This document shows, piece by piece, positions 26,801 to 38,800 of a DNA stretch of 64,000 bases. The stretch is from Tenebrio molitor. Lineage: Eukaryota > Arthropoda > Insecta > Coleoptera > Tenebrionidae. The position numbers and the translations under genes were made by a program. The notes under the pieces are model-generated. The model saw only the letters and a program-made list of their open reading frames with translations, was not told the DNA's origin and did no database searches. The stretch lies in contig NC_091047.1 in NCBI RefSeq assembly GCF_963966145.1, forward strand, positions 3,534,001-3,598,000. The letters are read 5' to 3'. How positions within the stretch are numbered: the stretch's first letter is position 1; each line of letters begins with the position of its first letter.

Positions 26801-29800
26801 GAACACTATATTTACCAAACTAAATCAAAACATATCTTCCAAACGTTGATATTATTTCCATTACAAATTTGGTTTTCCTAAAGATTACTAAAGCGTAACC
26901 TGTAGTGATATTAATGAAAACAAATGGGTTATTGTTATATTCTTGGATGTAAAGCTGTCAATGGACACACCAATAAATAACGTAAAATACATACTAGGGG
27001 ACTTGCTTCTATGGTTATGGAATTGTATCGACGTTATTAATCATAAAAGTAATGATGAAATCAATATGTTCTCGCAGCAGCTAATTTCGAGTATAGTGTT
27101 CCACAAGGTGGTATTTTTTAACCACTTCTTGTGATTCTCTTATTTGATAACAACAACTTTAGTGTTCTTCAGTGCTCAGCTCATGTAGAGTTAAAGATAT
27201 AAATAATGGAACATAACCTAGGAAAATAAATGAGAGCAAACAATGTGAATTATTTGCATGTTGGCAGCAATTAGACGAGAAATCTATTAAAACTTATCCT
27301 GGCGCATCCACCATTCTTAAATATTAACGCTAACGACTCACATTTTCTCTTTATAATATTCTTGAAAGCATTTCAAATTACCGGTACTAATCTAAACAAT
27401 GGTCAAACTTTTTTGTGACATCACCATTCATACTTATTTAATTCAGATTACACAATTCCATGTCCCGAATCAATAAAATTGTTTGGTGTAAGTCGATACC
27501 GCTTCTATCGCGACTTTAATCTAAATTGTCACAAATTAAATCCCCTCAGAACGTACCATTAGAAATTAGTGGAACTCCAAACCGGTCACGAAACATATTA
27601 AACCGCGTTCGTGTTTTTCTCGATTGGCGGTGACCCCGTGACCTTTCCGGTGCAGAATCCGTGACACATGCGGTTCATTTGCGTCGTTACAATCTATTAA
27701 ACTGGCGCGGACTACCTCATTACGTCAAAATGTCTCGCGCGCCAACCATTACCATCAACTGTTCTCGAGCGACGTAATGTTCACCGGAAACGGCTTTATT
27801 AAGCGAGTAGAAGTGCGGCCTGTTCACCCCCTCCAGCGCGCGACCACGCCCAGCGGTCCCGTGACCGTCGTCGGGACCGCGTCTTCGAGATAGGCGCCCC
27901 CGCATTGTTGCGAGTCGCTCGTGTGTGTAGCCTGTGAATAATTGAGATCCCGTCTTGGGACGAAATAATCACGGGGAAAAAATCCAATTGAAACTGCAAA
28001 CGTCTGATTAAATTCGCTCCGAGTGCGCCATTCAATCCGTACGCGTGTCGAGATAGCGCTGGGGTGATGTCGCGGGGCTTCCCCCAAGCGCGGCATTGTT
28101 GCCTGCCTAATTCGCCGGATCGAACACAGGTCTGGGGGATGTTGGCGATCTTGTAGGTGCGCTCTCCAGGTCGGCTCGGATGAATTCCCCCCGTTCGAGA
28201 ATCGCATCAGACAAGGAGCTTTTACAAAAATATGAAATTCCACCCGTCTCACTAGGAATTTCCTGGCGAGCTTTTTATTAAAATAATTTCCATAACAATG
28301 CAACTCGAGGGCGAGTTTACGTCGGATTTTTTCGGGGATCGTTCTGTATGTGCGGAATAATCACGGCTGTGTACTTAAGGATTTGGCGGGATTTTTCTAT
28401 TTGTAGACGTTTCGGATTCGGTCTGAGAACAAACAGTCGCATTACACGCCGCTCCCAGCTTCGGAACTGCCGCTAACGATGTTATTGTCTCGAATTAAAC
28501 CGAATAACAACCTTGTATCTGAATTACGATCCCCACCAGCTACAATTGACTCGGCTGGAGTTGGCGATGAAATTCTTAAGCGAGCGCTTAAGACGACAGG
28601 GATCGCTCCTGTTGGTCCTTGATTATTTACTGCGTCACAGACGGCGAGGTTTTAACCGGGGGAAAAACTTCTTATCGGGGGATAAAATATTCAAAAGGGT
28701 TCGCCTAATCTACTGAGTCTTGTTGCAGACTTAACAGTTGTTACAACATCAAACAAACACAACTCCCAACCTGGACGCTCCGCCTCGCAGGAAACTTCGG
28801 CAATAATCGTAACGTTAACTAGCCCCCTCAGGAGATACAGGAAACGTATTTCCAAAAAAAATCGGATAACGGAGAATTACACCGAGTACCGATTATTGTT
28901 GCCTTGTCGGGAGCAGGATTTTTAACTGCTTTCAAAGGAGACGTCCGAGTTCCAGTAATCCGCTGATTGTTCCCCGTTCCCAAAGCCCGCTTTCAAGACA
29001 TCACGGAGTGTTACTTGGTCTGCTTTCAGCTGAAAAGTGGCAGGTGCGACCAGAAAACCGATTAAATTGGAAACACGGAACGCTCCCGTTAAAAATCTGG
29101 TAAAAATAATAATGCTGAAATGAAATTAAAAGTGTGAGTGGATGATGCTGGTGCTGGCACAAAATCCCATGTATTTTCTTACGAAGGTTCGTTCCGCAAT
29201 TCAAGGTCGTTTCACTGGCTGCCTACCTATCCAGCAACATTCATGCTATATTTTGATGGCATCTTTTACCTGATTTCAAACAGTTGATAAAGCTCTAGTA
29301 AGCACTTGAGCTTTGACGAACTCATTTGGCTCATAGTCATAACTTTCAGTTGAAACCTTTTGATATCTGCAATATGTGCGGAAACAACATATCATTCGTT
29401 AGATTCATTCGTGAGCTCCTCGAAGAAACAAAGAATGCCATTACATGTTTTGCTACAATTTCTTTTGACGTCGTCTCGTTGAAGAGTTGAAGTTTCGCTG
29501 GAAATCTGTTCCGGACAAGAGTCGGTAATTGATAAAATGCAGTGAAGCCTGGATCGACTTTGAAATGGTCTGCAGGAGCATTGAAATATGGAAATCCAAC
29601 AGCCTCAATAGTCCTGAATGCCCTCAATTGACAAGAAAAGCTCTGTGCAAGAATACAAATTCTCTCAATGTTTACGCAAACAGCATGTCCACGCCAGATA
29701 CAGAGCGCCGATTTCCGGGCTCGTCTCGAATTGTTTGCCGAAAGAAAGCAAAAGAGAAAAAACCTGACACAAGTCCAGTTGTTACAAAGACGGCTCGGCT

Positions 29801-32800
29801 CGCTTTTCTGGAGCGATAAAACGTGTCATAAAAATTTTCGAATAAAATTCAGCTGAAACATATCCAGACACGTTTATTATGTGATATTAGATCCGAGAAG
29901 GGGATTGTTGCAATAATTCTGGAGCCGGCTGGAATTCATCCGGATCGAAAGGTCTCGCCTCGGTTTCGATTCGTCCTCTAATTGCCTCGAATTGCGACGT
30001 TGTCGCCTTCGGTTTTTTTCGGAAAAAAGTCCAACAAAGCAAAGACAAGTAAGAGTTCCAATTAACTGGTAAAGTCTTGTTTATTAACGAGGCGTCTTTA
30101 TGCGGCCCGCCAATTCATTACGCCACGTCGCTTTTTATCCCGTTCTTTTAATTTTATATCCCCTTTGTTCCGGCCACTATTATCATTTGTACTTTTAATT
30201 AAAAAGTGCAAATTGCAATTATATTCCTCTTTCATCTCGCAATTGGGGTTAATTTCGGTCCGATGGGAAACTGCCCAAGTGCGATCGAAGTTTTATTGGA
30301 TCACGACGAACCCCGACCCAAAAAATTCAAAAAGGTTCCATTTTGTTTGCTTAACAAATTGACTTTTTTTAACCCCATCGGGCAGAAATTGCTCCGATCA
30401 AGAATAAATGCCCCCAATCGGCGACCACCGCATTCAGGCAAACGAAAAACACACCAGAATGCTGCAAACATCGTCTGGAATTAATTCCTCTTTCAGTTTT
30501 TGTTTTCTCCTTCGCATCTAATTACGGGAAATGTGATGACGTTGTCGAGTCGCGCATTTGTACAACTGTAATTGAATTCTTGACGGGATACTTAAATATT
30601 CTGCAAATTTTTGTTGTAGGGCGGCCGGAATAAGTGAAGCCAAACAGGAATTCTAGATTTTAAAATTTTAATTACTAACGAAGGCTAATATAAAGGACGG
30701 TGACAACTTAAGTGCTTTTTGAAGTTCACATTAAAATGTAGATATTGTTATTTATTACAACAAAATAAACAAAATGACACTTTTCGACGTCGCTTAAATA
30801 TTTTGTTCGATACTTCCCTAGAAAGTCTGTCTGTATCCATAGTTACCAGTGGGTGAAGGTTTCTTTTTTGTTCACTTCACTTTCGCTCATCGTTTTTCAC
30901 TCACTGGTTTTGATTTTTTAGGCAACATTTGGTGCCTGGTTACACTTGCCTCTTCCAGGACATCATCAGGAACATATGACTCTTCATCATCCATTTCCAC
31001 AACCAGCACACAACCACTTATTGATGTTACAGAACTTTGTTTATTTTGTATTTTAGTTTTTCCATAGCAACAGATTCCTCCAAAAATGTGGTTTGTTTTT
31101 ATTTAAAATTTTCAATACAAAGTTCCTGATTCACTTTCTAAAGAGGTATCGAATAAAACCAAATACAGCACTGGAGAGTTGGGCCGTTTTCGTTCACTTG
31201 AATTGCATCATCCACGAACCGTGAACGAAAGCTTTGCCTTCCTCACTGTTACTGTAAATACTACAAAATATGGTTGAATGCACTGAATAATTTTAATTCG
31301 TTAGTTTATTTAGTTAGTACTTTGATAAATAATCGAAATGTATTAATTATCACTCCTCGATTTGCTGTAAATTGAATATTTAAAATCTAATATCTGCCAT
31401 AAGCGAGCGATTACTAAAAGTTCGCTGCTAATATTGAGAGAGGGATTGGTTTTCTTTTTTCCGAAATGAAAATATAATCTTCACATTAAAGTGCCTGGAT
31501 ACACATAAAAGTCGATGGCGCGATCGGAGTTAATTTCGCCCCATCGATCCTGAAAACTATTAAACTGCGAGAAAAGTTTTATCGAATCACGTCGAACTCC
31601 GTCGCGAAAAAATTGCAAAAGGGCTCAAATATTTACCCCGACTCGTTTAAACAAACTAGGTGCGCCGAGCCAAGACGAGACCTCGCAGCAAACACGCTAA
31701 AACAACCCTCCATCGATGCGATAACGAAAAAAAAAAGAGCCGGCGAACAACAATTAAACAGAATTCCAGATTAGACCTCAACTCCGAATAGATTATCTTC
31801 AAAGCTCGGGTAATTAATGGTTAATTCCGGCGCCATTTCCATCGACTCGGTCGGGTGCAGGTTTAAATTACGACAGGTGAGGGCTCGACCGCCCCCGATG
31901 CACTTCCTGTTGCATGCCGGCGGCGGATGCGCCGTCCCCAACCCGAATCGGGGGGCAAAAACTCGCTCCTAATTAAATTTTTACAGCGACATGACAGCAG
32001 TATCTTGCTGTGACGTGTTAATTAGGCCGATTTTTCATACAGAAAGGGCCGGCTAATTCCGACGGTTTTTTGCGAAATTCGGGAGGAAGTGGCGGCCGAT
32101 CCCGTCCCCGGTCCTAATTGGAGCCCGGCGATGTTGTTCCTGATGCGATTTCCGGCTCAAACAATGGAAATGTGATTTGCCGCCGCCTGGAATTTATGTA
32201 AAGTTGGGGGCGGTGGTTTTTCGCGTTTTTCACACGGAGAGAGTAATTGAAAATTTATGACGGCGCGACAAATTGGGCGGCGATGATTCGGTCCTATCGG
32301 GGGAGCATATGTAGTAGGCGACAATTTTTTCCTAAACATTGGACGCGGGTGGCGGCAGACTGGGGAGCGAGCCGGGGGCGGCGCATAAAATTGCTTCGAC
32401 TTATCTTTGAGTTATGACAACGCTCCAGATATCGCTGATGCTCAAGCCGCTTACTTTAAATCAGCGTTTATTAAATCTGACGCCTACGATGGTCAAAATT
32501 TTCCAGCCTTGGCAACGATCCTAATTTCACCCTTATTAATACAATTAAAATTTCTGAACAAGACATTATAAGCCTCATAAATATCCTAGAATCAGAGACG
32601 AGGCCTGGTGCAGATTCCTAAGCTTTCTAACAAAGAACTGTCATTGTCTTTCCTGACACTCCTTTGTAAAAGGCAACAATCAAAAGCACACCTAGTCTTA
32701 AATCAATCCATCCAACTCCTCACTGTTTTTATTACAAATTTAATTATGATGTAAATCTGTAGATTACAAATTTCTATTGTTCAATGGTAGGGACAACGCG

Positions 32801-35800
32801 ACTTGCTCGGCGGCCACCCATCCAAATATTGACCGGACCCAGCATTGCTTCACCTCTCTGATCGAATAAAAATTAACAATTTCAAGTCGCAAGACCGCCA
32901 TAAGACTATTACTGTTATTGAAAACATTCAAAAAACTTGTTACTCAAAACATAAACAGTTCTTATTAGTTTTTGATATTTTTCGGGTTTTAAAAGTCAAA
33001 GTTCCCGTCTGGGTCCCATCTGCAGCACCTCCGGCTCTCGGGAGCCTTTAAATTCTCGATAGCGCCTCGGACCCGAAGGTGCCCTCGGCGATCATATCCG
33101 ACTGTCGCCATTTTGCACTTTGGAAACGGTGCGACTCTTGTGATAAATGAAATGAGATAAAAGCGACCGACGTCCCCTGCCGGTGACATAATCTTCCGAG
33201 GCGTCCTGTACACACATGTGCATGTAAGGCTTTTGTTCCAGAGCCCATTACGACCCTCCTCGGCGGTCCGGAAATGTACATCAACAAGGGCAGCACGATG
33301 AATCTAACCTGTATAGTGAAGCACAGCCCCGAGCCGCCCCCCTCGATCTACTGGACGCACAACCTGGAGGTGAGTGGCATAACCGTTAACAAAACCGCTT
33401 TCACTAATTCCAACCAACCAACCAGAGTGTGGCATTCTCATTAGACACGTTGCCCCGTCTATAACTATTATTATTATTATTATTTTGCTTCCTCCACCAT
33501 TCAGGGATTCCCCGCAGCATTAGACACTCTTTCGGCGAAATTGAAAACTGTTCTCTTGGCTCTCGCACCAACACCTTTCGTTCAAATTGACGTAAAAAAC
33601 CATTTTTACCAAGTGTTGTCCCGCGGACAACATAATCGCGTGGTCTCCACCATCAATTATTCTCGGCGGCGGGGGCGGTTGTTTAAGAACCCCACGACGT
33701 GTCGTCCGGCCGTTGCGACGTTGAAAAATTAAAGTGACAGACGTAATCCATCTTGAAAAAAACTGTGACAGGAATTGTAAAGTAATCGCCCCATTGAGCT
33801 GTTATTCCGTTATTTATCATTTTTTTTCTAATTCACTTAGCCGCCGTGGACGCTTTTCATGTGGATGAATGCTTGTTGTGTAAATAGAGCGACGTCGAAT
33901 GACAGCTTTCCAATAAAATTTGTTGCCCCGATGAAAATCATCTGTGAAATTACGACAAGCAAAAGAAAAATCGACGTACCGGTCCGCGCGCGGTTTGTTT
34001 CGTCGGTCCGCTCTTTAAAAATTGGGAATTTCGCCGACAAGTGCGTTTGACAGTTATTCAAGTTGGCAGCATTGAGAGTTGGTGTTTTTTCGATGGCGGA
34101 AAGTCGTTGATTGATCGTTTCAAAGTCCTGGTTAAAAATCGCCGGGGATCCGTCAAAAACGTTGAGGAGGAAAAACAGATCTCGGCGGTTTCGTTTTTTC
34201 CCCCCTCCCGGACAGGAGGGACCGGATCGAGGCCATGGCCGAAGGAAATTTATTAAGCAGGTTTCTTGTGTAATCACACGAATCACTTGTTATGGCACAC
34301 AAATAATACGGCGAAATTGCCCCACTAACGTCTTCGGAACACGTGAAAAGTAAACAGAGGAAAAGTATATCGCTGCAAGAACAACAATAAACTAAAAGTT
34401 TACGCATCACGACGAAACAAAACAAATTTGACGGACGATTCATGGAGCGATCCGTCTTTGCTTCGGCAAAAAAGTCGAAAGGTGGCGCGGCCGTTGGCGT
34501 CACGACCGTCAGACGTCCGCTCCGGGTATAAAAACACTGCCTAGAAGCGCTCGCGGTTATCTGTACCATTAATTCTAACAACCCCATTACCGACACTTCA
34601 GTCCGCTTACGTAACTGTCAAGCTCTCTATTTACATTTTCGTTGTGTACTGTCAAGATATCGTTTAATTCTCTAATATTCGAGAGATGGCGCTAATGAAA
34701 TCATTTCACGCTCATTACGCTGCTGCTGTTGGTATAAAGATAAACGAAAGCTAGTGCAACATTTCCATTTAATCGAACGCGACGGCGACGACTCCGTTTC
34801 GGCCGGTAGTGACAGCAACTCGAGAGCGAACAAGTCATCCCCAGATAAACTGCGCCTCTTCGTGATGGTCACGTCGTTCCGTTCGAATGAAGAAAAAAAA
34901 AGTTTAAAACGCTGTAATCTCGACGTTGTTCATTATTTCGTTATTACATCGTCTCCTTTCGTTGCTCCGTCTTGAAAACGATCAATTTTCGCGCTGCTTC
35001 CTGCATAATTAGCGTCGAGATTGTGTCGAGTTAAGGTGTTTAGTGTATTTCTTAAAAAATTCCTTGGAAGAAGTAAACGGAAAGAAAACGACGAAAGCAA
35101 CACTTTATCACAAATTTCTTAGCGATGTAAAATATCAGCTCGTCCCCAGTGAGATGTAAAGCACCGTTTCATGTTGCAAGATGCCATTAATCATAGATAT
35201 GGATTGCCTCTCAACAATGTAAGATAAAACCACCCTCCAGACTTATTTTGGAACTCCAAATATGTCGGAGCGCTGTGTACGGTACTAATTTTCGACAAGC
35301 TTCCGCCCCCTAATTGACGAGTAAATAACGGCAATTAAAAGATAGCGCGGTTGTTGTTCGGCAGTCTTGGCATATCACGCAGAGGCGGGTTATCTTAAAA
35401 ATGTCGAGTATCTTGTCAGTCGTGCCAACTTGTCAAATTCGTCAAAATGGCGTCTAATTTACTCCGCGTGCTCGTGTCGTACATTTGGGGGGTCAATAAA
35501 AACCAATTAAAAAAAAGACCAACATCATCCGCTTGATTGATTGTCTAAGCGGCTCAAATTGCATCCATTATTGACGATTTAAACCCGACCGGTTCAAAGT
35601 TGCCAATTTATCATCGGCGAACACACAAATCAACCGCCCCCAGCTCATCGTTGGCCGCATTCCACCAAATCGAATTAAAACTAACCTCTTAAGCAACTAA
35701 TCCCGCAACATAAATAAGTTAGTGTTTTCAATCTGGCACCGCATCTTCCTCGGTCGCATGATGCATCGCTCCATTTATACACCATCCGGGGACGGCGACC

Positions 35801-38800
35801 GTAATAATTTCATTTCGACTCCGGAATTCCTCCGCATCGGGCTAGGTATGTGCATTTTAAATAGTGGAAGGACAGGGGCGGTGGTCCCACGAAAAATTGA
35901 AATTCTCAACATGATAAAGTGGGTCGGAATGCCGTCCGAATTAGATTCTTTCTTTGAAATGCTGAAGGGGTTCGTCCCTTTTCACGGGGCGCTTTGTTAA
36001 TTGTCAGGTATTTGATTACGCCGGATTTCGATCAATATTTGGCTGAAATTCGTGCAGATGCCCCATTACGATGACGGTTATTTAGCCGCGGTGCGCTTTG
36101 ATCTCGTTTTACATGAACGAATGTATTTTTCCATGGCGTGTCGCGACCCGCCGAGATATTTAATTAATGATTTATCAAAGTGTTCCCCCTTTGAAAGTAA
36201 CCGGTTTTGTTTGCGATTCGAGCCCCGTCTCGTGTTCAACCTGTTGTGTGGCGGAAAATTCATCAGGCGCATTTGTTTCTGATTGCAATTAGAAGCCTCA
36301 TAAATACGTAAATTTTCCACTCCGATAATTCCACCACAATCGCTGTTGTACCCGGATCAAAAATTGCAGAAAACTCGCCAAACTGAACTCATCGAAGCGG
36401 ACGCTCCTTATACCAGCCCGGAACGTGCGACGCGGTGAGTTGACAACGCAGGCGCCATCTCCGGACGTCCCCGACAACCAGATCGATAACCGCGCGATTT
36501 GAATTCGACGAAAACTGAACCTTGAACATTACTAGATTGCTAAATGAAAAAGACGCGGAAGCAAGCTCACTTCTTGGATTTATTGTGCCCCGGTTCATCG
36601 TCCGGGCGTTAATTTACATTTTTTCAGCTTGAACGAGCGGAACGCAATTTTTCTGTTTACCACTTGGGGTGGAAGCGTTCCCCGGGAAAATGTTGTGTCA
36701 TTTCGAATTTATTTAAAATTCCGTCGCGTAGTTCCTCGGCAAAAACAACTTTTTTTTCCCCAAATAATTTCGGCCTTATTAACTAAATAAAAAGCTGCCG
36801 TTCGTTGCGCCTCGCCGCGGTTGAGCAAACACCCTCATTAGCTGCGGGTGACTTTTGGAAATATGTTGACATTACTCGACAATTGTTTATAATTGACAAA
36901 TTCGCTACAAGGATGAGCAAACAGAGGAAAAGCCCCCAGAGCAGATGCCGTTTGCTAATTAATTGATTAATCAATCAGTTAACCAAACGTGCTCCGAACG
37001 GGCATAATGGCTGAAATCACCCCCACCACCTCGGCATGGCTGATTAAGCCATTATGCCATCAAGGATCACTCCGTGAGCGTCTAATAACATCCCACACTT
37101 AATACTTACAACAAAAACGAAATAATCAGCATTTTCATTACTATTATATTGGGAATTGCTGTTGCTGTTCTAGGTGAAATATATCCTAGAGTGTTAGACA
37201 CAAGAGAATATTTTAGATTTGTTTCCATTCCACAAATAGAGCCAAGAGTAATTGTTGGTTTGTGTTTCTGTGTGTATTATAACTAAGATACCTTTCAGTA
37301 TCGTTCCGGCAAAGAGATGGCGCTAATACAATCATTTCACGCTCATTAACCAACTGTAATTGATATAAAGTTGTGCCAGAGCCAGACTGTTACTCAAACG
37401 TATTTAAACAGCGCCGCTCCAAGTCCAACTCCATTCCCAATTTAATCATCAGTCACGCCGTATTATCTCTCGAGACAAAAAACAAACTTGAAAAAAATGC
37501 AAACGTGTCAGTTCTCTTTTCGCCACGATGATTTAATCACGATTAATCTTTGTTCCGCCAGGAAATTAACTACGACTCAGCTCGAGGTGGCGTCAGCGTC
37601 ATCACCGAGAAGGGCGACATCACGTTCAGCTACCTGCTAGTCCAAAGGGCCACGGATTCCGACTCGGGAAAGTACACATGCAACCCCTCGAACGCCAACC
37701 CCAAGACGGTCATCGTGCACGTGCTAAACGGTGAGAGAAGAGAGTGTTCTTTCCCCGACGCCGCATGATTTAAAAGGCATAAATCCCTTCACGGCGATGT
37801 AATTGCATTACGACCCTCCATTACAAGAAAACTGCTGTAAATAATATTATAAAAGGAAACTACATAAAAGCTTTTCCGTTGGTGCAGGTGTGCCGCTCGT
37901 TCCTTTCACTTACACGAGGTTTCACACCGCACGCCTCTAAATAAAGTAAATAATAAATTAATCTAATAGGGGCGAAGTTTGTGACACTTGCCGGCCGGGG
38001 GAGGTTACAACTTTCCGGATCTATTATTCACTCCGGGGGTGTCTTTGAAAGTACCATCGAATTAGTTGCCCGGCGGCTTTTTTTAGGTGCGATGATGAGG
38101 ATATTAATTTTTCAGGAAGCAAACTTTACGGGAATTAATAGAAACAAATAATAATTTATGACACTGACCCAGATGACGGAATGCGAGTTGCACAAGGGAA
38201 AAAACCAGCTGCGACACACTTTTCAACTTACTTGAAAGAAAATTTAAGCCACAATTACTTCTGCTCCAGACTTGTTAAGTCGCAAAGAGCAAAAGTGGTG
38301 AATGCGCCGGGACAAGAGTCACCAGTTCTTTGAGCTCGGGTGGAATGCCGATATCAATGTGAAATTAAATTTTCGAGATTTTTCCATTTAACTTTACGTC
38401 ACGAAAACGGCATCCGCCATGCATTTCTTGCGCGCGTCAACACACTACAATAGTGAGCACTTTCGGTACTTTGCTGCCGGATTAATCAGAAGGAACCGAA
38501 CGAAAAACGAAGAAGACGAAGAGAATTTTAATTTCATGAGCCGGAATATTATTTACAACATCCGTCCCAGCGATACAAAATGAAACGGGACTGGAACGAC
38601 AAAAGGAAAAAAACCCTCGTTTACGGAGGGGAGCTTGGGGCAGGGCCACGGATCCGAACGGCATCTAGAGTGGTTATAAAACAAAGAACTTGACACTCAT
38701 TTACGTTTAATTGTGTTGGGAAAGTTCCATAACTCGTTACAGCAAGTTAAATTGTCTCAGTGCTAAGAACGACCCATCTAGATTAAAACGTCATAAAACA

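Larger units (their letters stand above)
23860..33241 (+). other. dpr intron 3 (9.4 kb)
   Basis: Begins GTGAGT, ends TTTTGTTCCAG. It contains one bipartite motif, a reverse-transcriptase remnant, a minus-strand coding-like stretch, a 20-base box and two duplicated segments, listed separately. Confidence 0.85.
33370..37561 (+). other. dpr intron 4 (4.2 kb)
   Basis: Begins GTGAGT, ends TTGTTCCGCCAG. It holds three of the five bipartite motifs and three TATA-like elements, listed separately. No other gene seen. Confidence 0.85.

Noticed and set aside
33837..34286. Minus-strand frame of 149 codons with one hydrophobic stretch
   Set aside because: Antisense to dpr intron 4, no motif, and overlapping plus-strand frames are similar in quality.
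34754..34975. Open frame just after promoter-like copy A (QHFHLIERDGDDSVS...)
   Set aside because: It has no ATG near its start and no recognisable domain, so it is not strong enough to call a gene despite its position.
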